Shown here in pieces: positions 1 to 13,000 of a stretch of DNA of 64,000 nt. Numbering within the stretch: position 1 is the stretch's first letter; every line of letters begins with the position of its first letter. The translations under genes were made by a program, and so were the position numbers. The stretch lies in assembly GCA_023333565.1 (NCBI GenBank), contig JAJKFH010002438.1, forward strand, positions 1,054,001 through 1,118,000. The letters are read 5' to 3'. Source of the DNA: Puffinus mauretanicus. Lineage: Eukaryota > Chordata > Aves > Procellariiformes > Procellariidae. Below the pieces are notes generated by a model. That model had not been told where the DNA came from and searched no databases. It was given only the letters and a program-made list of their open reading frames with translations.

Positions 1-976
1 CGGCCCGAGAGGGATTCGGGCGTTGGGGAAGAGGAGCAGGAGTGGCCGCGGATGGGATCAGGGGAAGGAGTGAGGAGGTGTTTAGGGTTGGTGGCACCGG
101 AGAATTGGGGGCGCAGAAGCAGTCTGGCTTCAGGGCCTCGCTGTGTGCCTTTGCCTTTTGGACCTGGTTTAGTTATTTATTTCAGGCACTGAGAGATGAG
201 AAAAATTTGTGCCACCTTCGGTGAACGATGTGTGGATCCCTTTCCTCACCACTGCTGCAGAACCTTCATAGCAATAGTGGGGTCGCAGAGGTGTGCGTGT
301 GTGCCGAGTGTGTTAGCTTAACGACGCCCACAGTAAGGCAGAGCGCTTTTGTGGATGTCTGAGTTGAGGTTTTGGCGTTAGTGGTTGAAGTAGGGAGCTG
401 TGATCGGGGGCTGTGGTAAGTCAGGCAAGCAAAGTATGAAGAAAGAAGTAATATTTCATATTAATCAAGGGAAATGCTTCAGGGTGATCACAGTTGCCAG
501 CTGATGTGTGTCTGGAAGGTCTTATCAAACACAGTTCCACATAGGTGTCCCAAACAAGCTTACAAAATACTCTGTACAAAGGTGTTTTCTCCCACCTCCT
601 TGATTTAGTGTGAAATGACATGTTTTGTGTGGTTTATGTAAACGACTTTCCTGTACTCCAACCTGGGCCTTGTTGTGCACTTCTGAAGTGAAGCTTTACG
701 CTATCGAGTACCATGGCCTTACATGACAAAGAACGTGGTTTTTTTAAAGTGCTGGTGAACACATTGTACTTTCAAGCCTGCTTATACATACGTGCTGTGA
801 AGTCACTCTATATTGCTAATTTTCAGAGGTGCTTCCAACTTGTCCCCTTTGCATGACAGTGTAGCCATCTCCATGAAAGGATGTAGCTGAATTCACCAAA
901 TCAAGTAAGGAAGTTTGAGCCATTTTTGCCCAAGTATGCAAAACTGTAAACTGTTAACAGTTTTCCTCTCTTTTAG
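1..976 (+). other. PRPF18: PRPF18 intron 1 (3' part), with CpG-rich edge at the left end
   Basis: The first roughly 90 bases are G-rich with several CpGs, as expected just downstream of a promoter island and exon 1. The conserved start of PRPF18 is not present in any frame, so exon 1 lies left of position 1. The rest is ordinary AT-rich intron. I see no other element. Confidence 0.75.
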
Positions 977-1054
977 GGAAATAAGAAATATTTCAAACGC
1001 AGTGAGTTAGCTAAAAAAGAAGAGGAGGCCTACTTTCAGAGATGTGGCTACAAG
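977..1054 (+). CDS. PRPF18: PRPF18 coding exon 2
   Basis: This exon has 78 bases and 26 codons, about residues 23-48. It follows a CTCTCTTTTAG acceptor and ends at AAG|GTACGG. It encodes a basic and acidic helical stretch containing [16 protein letters not shown], typical of the N-terminal part of vertebrate PRPF18. Its first codon is Gly (GGA), where I recall Glu in mammals. It is phase 0 at both ends. Confidence 0.95.
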
Positions 1055-4000
1055 GTACGGTAGTTGTTCTTCCAGGAATTTGTATGTTTACTTTGAAGTC
1101 TACATTTTATTTATCAACAGTATAAATGTTGTTAATGATAATTGTTGTTCTTTGTTCAATCTGTTAATGTTATACATTAGCCTGTAAATGAGAAGCCACC
1201 TGGAGAGGTATGAGTTTCCAAAACCATTTTCAATGCAGGAAAAGATATGCATGATATACAGCTACTTAAGTTTGTGTTATGATTTGGCTTTTGTTTATTT
1301 TATTTATTTTTTCGTGGAAAGCATGAAGTGGCTTGGGATCAAAGCTTGTCTTCCTTTCTTTTGAAATTGTGCTGTTAGGCATGAACACTGGATCTGATAT
1401 AGACCCCCCCCCTTATTGGAAAAAAATGGATACATTCGGATAACTTCATCCATTCGGATAACTTTCACGGTCTTGTCAAAATGCCCAAAAGAAATTAGTA
1501 TAGCGTGGGCGCATATTAAAAAGATCTGCCCACTTTCATACTCTGTGTATTTGTATTGGGTTTTTGGCCATCAGCCATCCAGCACTGAAAGAGTGCAACA
1601 ACAGCATGTGTTTTCTTGCTGGCAAAATATTAGAAAACAATTGGTAACCTAGGGCGCATTTTGAAACAAATGAGTGATCTGGAAGGCTTTATCTGCCTTG
1701 TAACGGTGTCAGGGAAATAGTTTACTGAAATGGAAAGAATGTTGTTTTCTTTTACAAGTGTGTGCGTCTGCCTGCCTGCCTGATGGTACGTGTATGGGAG
1801 GGGGTGTGCATTCCCTTGTGGAAGATAGAGGCTCGTAATCTTGTTTGCTGTTACTGGGCACAAATAGGAGCTTTGTTTTCAATTGAACTTTACCCAGTTA
1901 GTGACTTATTCTGAAACCTTGATCTGTTTGTAGAATATTTGAACATCAATGCCAAAACGATTCTCGGCACATGCAGCATAAAGTCATGAGAAAGTGTTCT
2001 GTGAATCCGGTCGCTCTTCCAAGTGGAAATGACTACGTGATGCTTTTTGAGCATTAGCTTGAATTCTTCAGAACCTTACATGGCTGTTAAAGTGACATTA
2101 TCTGTGCTGCTACGGCACTGGTTTTGATTTGAAATGTAACCCTGAAAACGGTTTTAAAATAAGTTGCTTCTTTTAATTTAGTACCTTTTTAGAGCCTCCC
2201 AGATTTCTGCATTTGATCTTTGCTACATTAATAAGATGTAGAATATAGACTGATTTCTTTTTAAATTCAGGTGCGTTTTTGCTTTGCTTAGACTTAATAA
2301 GTTGTAATAATTTGACTTGCTTGAAAAAGAAAGCACTGAAACCAAAATAACTGTGGTAAAGATATTGCTTGTAACTTGGAGTCCAGCTGACAGAACGGAT
2401 CAAATCTTTTCCCCCAATGCTGCTGTCTCTTTATGATTTCAAGAATGTTTGTAAGTTAAAATTTGTACGTATCCTTCTGCCATGGGAGTGTATTTCTTCA
2501 TATATATATATTTTTGCGCAGTTCTTCCATTTTTTCTGTCCCCTATCAATTCTCCCTTTCCTGCATTGATGGAAGTTTTATTTTTCCCCTCCCTTTATGT
2601 GTTAAGCATTGATTTGATTGTCCTTCCCTTGCTCGTTCCAAACACCTGTGGTTATAGGATTGATTTCTGTGTTTACTTGTATAGCATTGAATATAGATTT
2701 GTGGCTGGAGCCACAGGGATGGATCCTTACATCCACATGGAGTCATACTGGCACCGGAGTGCAAGACTGGCACATTGGCCTGAAAGAATAGAAAAGCTTC
2801 TTTAAAAAATCTGTCTAGTACAGTCATCAATCCAAATACAGACTGGAAATGACAATGTACTGCCCACACACAGAGAATGCTACAGGGTGCTGTAGGATTA
2901 AGTGGAGCATTTCCCTTTTAGCAAGAAGGGAAAGGAAGTAAATTCTAATAAGGAATCTAGGACAAAACAAGATGTGAGTAAGTACTGGAAATATTTCCTT
3001 ATTAGAGGAGTATTACCAACAGCAATCTGCTCATGCTGTCAGAAGTGTCAAATTTGAGCTTATAAAGGGAACTGTAGTTACATGACTGCTGTCTCAAAGT
3101 TACTTTGATCAAAGAGTTGTTGTGCATTATTAAAATATTAGGTAATGAAGAAGGAAAGCTCTATTTGGTTCAGGGACCTTCTTTTAGATTAAGATGAGTT
3201 GTTAATGAGATGCTATCCCTATAAGGAGTTGTAGGTTTCTCTAGGTTTTTTTCAACCTGCAAGAAACTATGGCAAGCTTTTGAGAAAGATGTGTTACCTT
3301 AAACAAGCACCTCTCAAAACCCAGTAGAAACCGTGGATCACTGCTAATTGTACTCAGCTCACTGATACCGTAGGTAATACACATTTTAAGCTGACACTGC
3401 CACCGAAAGAAGCAGCCCCACTCTCTCCCTGCCCTTGGGTTTTCATTTCTGCCCTTGTGTCCATGCATGTGCTACGCCTGGTGAGCTGGATGAGGAGGTT
3501 AAGTGGGCTGGGAAGGGTACCTTTCTTTGTGTTTGCCAGATTATTTTCTGTTTGAATCATTTCCCCCATCTGGTTCATCACATAGCGATGCAAATGCTTT
3601 TGCATGGGTAAGGAGGATAGAGCAGGGGCAGGAATCAACAGGCAGAGGGTGGATTTGCTATTTTTGGCACCAGTGCTGACGTCTGCCTGCTAAAGTGTTT
3701 GCCAAACTTTAGCAATTGTCCTTTCCATTTGCTATAGAGACTGCTTCCTGCAACCTGCAGAAGTGTCAGTTAATTACTGATACTTTTAAAAGCTTTTATT
3801 GTTCTGTGACATTCAATTATAGACAATAAAAACTATGAAACTGAAGGTTTATATTGTCATATTAAAATCTGTGTTCCAGAGTTCTGTATCTTCACATTTC
3901 TGTCAATATATGGGGTTATTTCCATCGGCACATTAGTAACTGTCTGTTGAATGTGTAGGTACAGCAGGAGGAAGAGGAAGAGAAACCACTGACTTCATCA

Positions 4001-7000
4001 AATCCAGTCCTGGAACTCGAACTGGCAGAAGAAAAGTTACCGATGACCCTTTCCAGACAGGAGGTAAAGTCAATCATCATAAACAGACTACCTGAGTTTA
4101 CAGCAAATGCATCTGAAATTTCTTGTAAGGGCTGTTTTTTTCTAGTGAGCTGTACTTTTTATAGCATTTTGTATGAAATAATAAGCCTCCATTTTTACAG
4201 TCAACAATTAATGATCATCTTCGCTCATCAAGGATCTGCTGTCCAGTTGAATGCGTAGGGAGGTACAGATGGGTAGAGCTTCTTTGTCATATGTATTTGC
4301 ACAGATGTGCTATAGAATCATAGGATCATTAAAGTTGGAAAAGACCTCTAAGATCATTGAGTCCAACCGTCAACCCAACACCACCATGCCCACTACACCA
4401 TGTCCCTAAGCGCCTCATCTACACGTCTTTTAAATACTTCCAGGGATGGTGACTCAACCACTTCCCTGGGCAGCCTGTTCCAAGGCCTGACCACTCTTTC
4501 AGTAAAGAAATTTCTCCTAATGTCCAGTCTAAACCTCCCTGGCGCAACTTGAGGCCATCTCCTCTCGTCCTATCGCTAGTTATTTGGGAGAAGAGACCAA
4601 CCCCCACCTCACAACCTCCTTTCAGGTAGTTGTAGAGCTGTGATGAGGTCTCCCCTCAGCCTCCTCTTCTCCAGACTAAACAACCCCAGTTCCCTCAGCC
4701 GCTCCTCATCAGACTTGTGCTCCAGGCCCTTCACCAGCTTCATTGCCCTCCTCTGGACACGCTCCAGCACCTCCATGTCCTTCTTGTAGTGAGGGGCCCA
4801 AAACTGAACACAGGATTCGAGGTGCGGCCTCACCAGTGCCGAGTGCAGGGGCACGATCACCTCCCTGCTCCTGCTGGCCACACTATTTCTGATACAGGCC
4901 AGGATGCCATTGGCCTTCTTGGCCACCTGGGCACACTGCCGGCTCATGTTCAGCCGGCTGTCAACCAGCACCCCCAGGTCCTTTTCCTCTGGGCAGCTTT
5001 CCAGCCACTCTTCCCCAAGCCTGTAGCGTTGCCTGGGGTTGTTGTGGCCGAAGTGCAGGACCCGGCACTTGGCCTTGTTGAACCTCATACAGTTGGCCTC
5101 GGCCCATCGATCCAGCCTGTCCAGGTCCCTCTGCAGAGCCTTCCTACCCTCCAGCAGATTTTCAGCATTTTCCAGCTCTTTCAGATGACTTCTAGAATAG
5201 TACCCTGAATATCAGTATTATCCTTGGATAATACTGAAGATTGCAGGCTGACTTTTTCCAAGATTTTTCTCCCAGCTTCTTTTCTTTGTAGCTCATTGGT
5301 CTGAACCCACATTTAGAAACTAAGTTTTGGACGTTCACCTTGATTTCTAGAAGAAAAAGTCGTGAAGCCAGAGCAGCTGGTGTGTTCTTTGTCCTTCCTA
5401 AGCATAAAAATACCTATGTGAATGTGAGTTCACCAACAGATCTATACCCTAAAGCAAAAGAGAAACAGGAGGTTCAGAAGTACAGAATAAATTCTAAATT
5501 CACAGCTAAGATCATCCAAGGATGTCACATGTCCCCTTAATTTGCAAGATACATACTGTTTTTTACAGGAGTATGTCAGAGGACTTGTAATGTGGGCTTT
5601 GGTTTCATGTTTGGTTTGAGGTTTGGTCTGTACGTCCTCTGTAATGCGCAGTGTCTCACAGCCATTGATCTACTTGGGTGCATGTTTTGGTTGAGGCTTA
5701 GGTGTGGCTGTGCCAGCAGTCTATCCACCCCTGGTTTTGTGATACATTTGCAAGTCAAATGCTTGCCAACATACAGCAAGACACTTGAACTGAATAAACG
5801 AATTAATGTCTCAATTCATTTAGTTCCTTGTTGTCCAACCAGTCTATTGGTATAATGAAGTGGTGGCATGAAATGAAGTGTAAGCCCTTCTCCTGATCAC
5901 CAAAGTATTGCATGGTGATTCATAGGTCAATAAGCCTATTGCTTGATACACTACGTGAACAATGGTAAGTATAAAAAGATTTAGAAGCAATGCATGAGAT
6001 AAGGAATCGGGATAATAAAGTTCAGTTTTTGGCTCTGCCCATGACTTTGCAAATCAGCCGAGGGAGGACGTTATACCTCTTTTATATCTAGTTTTAAAGT
6101 AACTATCGCATTAGATTATGGGACTTAATATTTGCCAAATGCTGAAGGATGACAGTTTTCAGGAAATCAGTCTTGCAGATGTGCTGGGACAACCTGCAGC
6201 CTAGTTATGGCGTATTTTTATTGCCCTGGACAAGTAGGTGAGCGAGATTATCGTCAAGTTCCTTTGTGATTTTGAGAACAGTTTTTAAGCTCTGCCAGAG
6301 GGATGATTTTTGTGTATTTGTTTAAACAAGTCAGAGCAGGAAAAAGTTAGGCTGTACCAAGCGGCTTGGGGTTTTATGCAAAATTTAGATTGGTAATATT
6401 TGGAATGACCTTTCACTGAAATACCGTGGGAATTTTATATTTAGATTGTAAAGTGTCTGGAACATTTTTTCTACTGCTTAAAATATTGCCATTTCCTCTC
6501 CAGTCCAGCTCAGCTTGTTATTCTAAGCAAAGTAAATAAATCTGTCGTTCTGGATTTTATTTTGCTTCCTTTACGAGTTTGCATAAGGGAATGCTTTAAT
6601 TCTTTTCAGGTTATCAGGAGGTTACGAGAGAGAGGTGAGCCGATCAGGCTGTTTGGAGAAACAGATTATGATGCGTTTCAACGTTTGAGGAAGATAGAAA
6701 TTCTTGCACCTGAAGTGAACAAGGTAAGACTGGGTAGTTACTAGTTACTTATTTGTAGTGGGATAACCAGTGAGGAACTCTATAAAAGTCACAGAAAATC
6801 AATTTCAGTAACTGTTAATTTTTAGGAGGGAGGGGAAGTACAGAGCAATGAGGAAGATCTGCTCCGTCTCATTTATTGCCTGAGAGAGTATGTTAAATGC
6901 CATAGTTTTGTGCACAGTTACAATTCCTTATGTTAGACAGCTCAACCCTAGAAACCTTCTAGGCCTTTTCAGTTGGAAAAGGGGCCTCCAGCCTGTGCTG

Positions 7001-10000
7001 TTACCTGCTTTTTAACCAGCAGAGAAGTCAGTTATTTTACTGTTAAAACTATCCTGTGTTTGCAATTACATGCATCTCTGAGAAGGTATGGGTAAGAGAG
7101 AGGAGGGTTGCATCCTTTCTGGTATGTAAATGATTTTTCAAATCATTTGATTCCAGAGTTATAACTTATTAGGGAAGCTTGATTTTCCCCCCTTGCCTTT
7201 AAAGTAGCCATTGATTCCAAAAATGACTAAAAGACTAAAACCGTAGTTTATTGATTTATTCCTTTTGTCTTAAGAATTGATCAGTTAAGTGAGAAGATGG
7301 AATGCAGATTTGGATTTTCTTTCCTAATTTGTGGCAAACTGAATTGTTTGGAATGTCTTTGCTGGGGCTGCCCAAAAAACGAAAGCCTTTTTCTGTTCAA
7401 GTCTTCTAAAAAAAGATAAACAGATCTAAACATTTAAAAAAAAAAAAAAATTCTGCTAATGAAAGCTTCCCCTCCAGTGACATCAATGACAGTAGTAGGA
7501 GTATTAGGAAATAGCGAGCTCATAAATAGGATTGTGTTGGATTTTTGTGTTACATTTTTCAGTCACTCCTGTTGCTACGTGTTGCTTCAAATGTAGATAG
7601 TCACTATAGCCAGTTTGTGGTTCAGACATTTTTAGACTACTAAATGATTAATAGAAACGCTCCAGACAGTCAAGTATGTTGATGGAAGAGGGGAACTAAC
7701 TCTGCATATCTATTCCCAGTGGAGCGGCTGAATTTATCTTAGGGTAGGAATTGTCATACTCCTGTGTAGAGCTTTATATTTTATGTTTTAGGGTAAGAAT
7801 GCAAGTCCTCTAACTATGACTAAGCCGAGTTTCTTGTTCTACTTAAAGGCAGCCCTTAACTTGATATATATAGTTTCAAACCGATTCTAATTTTTTTAAT
7901 CACCTATTCTAAAATAGGGGATTTTAAACACTTAATCTATATAAAACATTCTGCTATGTTTAAATCATTGGTAATAAAGGGAAACTACATAAATGTTCTA
8001 TGTGATAGTACTGAAGGAGTGTTACCTTATTTACAGCTTTTGTCAGGGGAGATGTGAAGACTTGTAGAGCTGATGATGGTTATGGTCTGTTTTCTGTTTG
8101 TTTTGGGATGGTTCAGGGCATTGCTTGGAGAAAATGTCTTGAAGAAAATCCTAGAAGTTGATTCAGTCCTCCATGCTTTTCTGGTGAAAATAGGATAAAA
8201 AGTCTTTTTCATAGATATGAACATTGCAGAAGTTCAGGCACCTGTTTTTTGTTAAGTGCTGAAGCAATCCAGAAACTGTTCTTTGAATTCAGTTTAAATT
8301 TGGACAACAAAACTAAACCATTAATCATGTTTTTACAGAATTTGGCTTTTCTTAAACAGAAGTTGGATGTTCACAGTAACAGTACTGAACTGCCTTTATT
8401 TACTTGATTTTTTTTTTGTAAATTAGTCATTTCTTATCTTTTCCAGGGCCTGAGAAATGACCTGAAGGCTGCTTTGGATAAGATTGACCAGCAGTATCTG
8501 AACGAAATTGTAGGCGGCCAAGAAGCAGGAGACGATGACTCACAGAATGACTTGAAAGTCCATGAGGAGAATACTACTATTGAAGAACTAGAAGTACGTG
8601 ATGGGTAGATTTTAATTAGGGGATTTTAGATGTAGTATATTGTTGTGAGAAAGCTTCAGGATTGTTTAGACAAAGTTATCTTGTTTTCAACATCTAGCTT
8701 AGGCGTTCTGAAGTATCCTTAAATATGCTGTGTTAGGAAATTCAGGTTTCTAAGCCTTGAGTTGCACCACAGGTACAGTAGACGTGAAAACTCAAGTGGT
8801 TTTTGTTTACAACACCTCATCAGAAAGGGGGTGGGACTTGCCTGCAAGGAGAGTGATACAGATTCCCTGTGCAGGGGGTTTGGAAGTAAAGAATTTAATA
8901 AAAATACATTGCCTGGTCATAGATTCCAAAGCCTTTCCAATGAGTATTTGAGAGGGTAATAAGCTTAGTACCGGTGAATTTTCCCTATATGAGGAAGGCG
9001 GACTCTGAAAAACAGGCATACAGAAAGAATGTTTGATATAAAAACATCCAGGACAAAAAAAGAAGTGGACATCAGAAGTAGGCAGATCACAGAAAATATG
9101 AGAAGTGCAGAGACGATGTGTCCCAGAAACTTCAGTGCAAATGGTTACTATGTTCTGAAAGAATACCATGGTATTTGTGTAAGCGAGCAGAGAATGAGTG
9201 CCATGAAATGCATTCAGCCTCTGGTATTTTAGACTAATGTTTTGAAAAGCACATTAACTTGAGCTGAAGACTTTTACCCTTAATCTTCAAAACTTTTTGC
9301 AGGAGTTAATCTTTGTAACATCCCTCCACAAGCATGTTTAAGAAATAATCTGATTTATAACTGAAAGCTTAGACGAATACATTATTATTAGGAGATAGTC
9401 TTTGGCTTTTTTGTTAGGCTACTGGGGTTCTGGTTTAAAATAACTGTAGTATGAGAATGGCCACCAGTTGTAATGGGGCTGCATTTTATCGATCTGTTAG
9501 TTCTCAAAATACCTCCTTTTTGGGGTAGTAGGGCAGGCTTGGTTTGAGCCATGAAAGTAATCTTTTTCTGAAAAGTTTGAAAACACTGCAGTCTTAATTT
9601 TATGCTATTTTAGCTGCATTCCCTTGAGCGTAAAGGCTTACACTGAATTAGGTTCCAAAACTAGGAAATTTTTTAAGTAAAACTCACTTTGGAAATGTGA
9701 GGACAATGGAAATACGTTACAAATCCAACTATACCTACTGGAAAATATTTCTAAAAATTGCTGTTAGTATTAACAGTTTCGAGGTTTTGGCAGGAAGCTA
9801 GAGTATTGGAGCGTACTACTGGGTTTTTTTGGTGTTTGTTTTTTTTTTTTTTAAGATTTGTTCCCTCAATTTCACAGTTACAGTTAAATGAAATGGTAAA
9901 AAGCCCCAGTACATCAGAGAATTGAAATAGCTTAACAAAATAATTGGGTTAATTGATGGCTCTGGGGATCTCAAAAAATGCAGTGCACCCACAGTTCCCC

Positions 10001-13000
10001 TTAATACAATGCTGTCAGTCAGCTGCTAATTATGCCAATAATTTAGTAGTTAATGAATGAAAAATTACTGTTGCATTGACTTTTCAGAAATAATCATACT
10101 GGCTTTTTGACTTAAATGTTTTTAATAGATTAATGAATTGCAGTAGTATATATAGCTGTTTCATTCTGTTTCCTAACTAGTGTTTTGGATTACTGGTGGA
10201 GTTTATTACAGTTGACGATGCAGTGAATCATGCTCTGCTGTGGTGGTGGTGGTGGCAAACTTCTAGACAATGTGGAAATAATTGCCTTTTTTCTCCTGTT
10301 CTAGGCTTTGGGAGAATCCTTAGGACGAGGTGATGATCACTATGATATGGACATCATAACCAAGTTCTTGAAGGTAACAAACTCTAATAGATTAATTATT
10401 CTGTAGCTGTGTCATATTTTTTACTATGATGCAGATACATTTTGTGAATAGAAGGGACGGTTTCAGCTGCTTGGAGGGAAAAACTCACATATTGTGCTTA
10501 AGGTGTGTGTTTTTTTAAATGCTTGGCACTCCACAGCCTTGGTTAGTCACAGTAGTGACTTCTGCTAGACCTGGGAAAGAGCTGTTGGGAGAGCAGCATT
10601 CTTCAAAATCTGGTCCTATTTTTCGAGACAAAATAAATATGGTTTTGATTTCCGTATGATAATTGAGGCAGTAGTATGTAGTTGCTTCTGTGTACTACTA
10701 TGGCATTAAAAACTTCCGAGGAGTCCCTGCCTCTCTTCCCCAGGAACAGTGCAAGCTGAAATGAAATGTCACCTGATACTGTTATGTGAAATAAGAGAAT
10801 TTTGAAGGAAGTCCACTGGCTTTGTTAAGGAAACAGGTTCAAGTGGATAAGAGAAAATTGTTTCCTTGTTTCCTGGCAAGAAGCCTGTATTGCCTTTCAT
10901 TTGAGTCAGCCGGTCCCTGTGTAACTGTTGTGATGATCAGAAGTCACAGCAAGAGCCGAAGCTTTTATTTGTGTATATAAGATAAATCGGGATTTTAATA
11001 TAGTTTGGGCTGGGCAGTCCGACAAAGAAAACTCAAAAATTGTTTTCCAGGTGGAGAGAAGGTACATTTGACATATTTGCCTTCTGGTGTGTTGAATTTT
11101 CACTGTTCTTCACCATTCCTTAGGCTCCTTCATGAATTGCCCTGAAACATCAGCGTCTTCTACTTAGATTTCTGCTCTTTTTATGTACCCCTCCTCCCCC
11201 CCAGCACTGATACCTACACTGTTGTTTCCTGGGTTTTTTTTGTACACGCCTTTTTATACATGCTCTGCCCTCACCCACATGTTTTTATGTTAGAAGGGTT
11301 GCTCCTATCCCTCTTTGCCTATGCTTCTGAAAGAGGCTTCTTGCCTTTTTAATTCAGATTTCTACAAAAAACTCATTTTACCATGGTGGCTTAAACCACT
11401 GTTCCCACCTTTTTTGCCGAGGAGGTCACTAGATGGCACTATGACATAAATTTGCTTGTTCCTCATACAGTTTCTTCTTGGAGTTTGGGCTAAGGAGCTG
11501 AATGCCAGAGAAGACTACGTGAAACGGGGAGTACAGGGGAAGCTGAACAGTGCCACTCAAAAGCAGACAGAATCGTACCTGAGGCCGCTCTTCAGAAAAC
11601 TTCGGAAAAGGGTGAATCACTTTTAAATGTCACTATCCTGTAAGACTTACTTTAACTTCTGCTTTCAGAGTACCCAGTGGTTAGTGCCCTTTCCTAAGGT
11701 AATGTTGTCTTCGCTGAAGAAGAGAGGATAAATGAGTTGGTCAGGGTTTCTGTGTCTAGAGCCCTTGACTCCCAGTTCTGACCTTTTTATCTTGATCAGT
11801 GAATTCTTCTGCCTGCCCACTGCTTTTCCAGGTGTTGCTTTATGTATCACCTGTTCATTGGGTTGCAAACGTGATAGAGAATTGGGATGTATTTTGCACT
11901 TTGCTGCAAGCTACTAGGTGTAACCACTTAACCTCTCTTGCTTCAGATCTTTCATCTAAATAATGAAGATGTTTTCCTTTGTTAAAGTCCTCAAGCTAGG
12001 GTAGGTGCTACACTTTGTATAAATGCTGAGTAGGGTGATATTCCTAAGCTGCTATTATGAAGTAAAGATGTCTTTTTTTTTTTTTCTTTTCTTCTTCTCC
12101 TGTAGACACTTCCTGCAGACATCAAAGAATCAATAACAGATATTATTAAATTCATGTTGCAAAGAGAATATGTGAAGGTATGTTTGTTTGTACTCTTCCG
12201 GCATGTTCGGGCTGTCTGATTCTAATAGTTTATTACTTCAACATTTCCCATTTTTCTGCATTTTGAAGATACATAGCTGGAAATACACACAACATATATT
12301 CAAACAAAATGAAAAATGGTTATTAAAGGTTAGGCTCCAGGCAGTGTTTGATCCACAGCCTGTCAGAAGATCTTTTGAGGCTGGTGAAACTGCAGAGCTT
12401 TGCAAGCACGAATACAATTTTTCTCAGAGATGGTTATATTAAGTTGCAGAGGAATCCTGTATGGGAAACCTGATATTGTAAGGTTAAATGAATAGGGTGT
12501 TGACTAATTAATTAGGAATTAATTGAGATTAACTGAGTTATTGAATATGAGACACTGTCCCTTTCTTTGGCTATGCTTACATAGCTGGCCTGGTAAGGTT
12601 GAGGTAAGTTAATGAAAAGTTTTTTGGACAAAGCGTGCTTGCTGGAGGAGACAGTAGTACTTTGGCACACAAGATCAAAGGCAGTGTTAGGTTTTGTTTG
12701 TAGCTGCCTGCAGAAGTGGAACTCAAATACCAATAGCATTTGCTTAAGCAGCTTGTGTATGCAGAGGAAATTGAGCCATGTTTTGCCTTTAAATTTCTAG
12801 TATTTCTTATTATTCTTGTGAGGACTTGGAATAATTTGTCAAACAAGCAAGCAAACCTGCTTTTGTTATTGAAAAAAACTTTAGATGGCCTAAGGCAAGT
12901 TTAATCCAAATAATTTGAAAGTAGAACTGAAAGTGTGGGATATATGGTAGTGGGGTTTTGTTTTGGGGCATTTTTTTGTCTTTTGATTGTCATCATTATG

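Larger units (their letters stand above)
1055..3958 (+). other. PRPF18: PRPF18 intron 2
   Basis: A 2.9-kb AT-rich intron with donor GTACGG. It holds the candidate microexon at 1181-1207, a spaced 14-bp direct repeat at 1433-1464 and a short TA run near 2500. Open frames of up to about 107 codons near 2.5-2.9 kb show no recognisable domain. Confidence 0.85.

Noticed and set aside
42..224. 60-codon open frame at the left edge as PRPF18 exon 1
   Set aside because: Its sequence has no similarity to the conserved PRPF18 N-terminus and has no matching donor phase; exon 1 lies outside the window.
4717..5208. 163-codon open frame on + inside the CR1
   Set aside because: It is the antisense shadow of the CR1 reverse transcriptase frame on the - strand.
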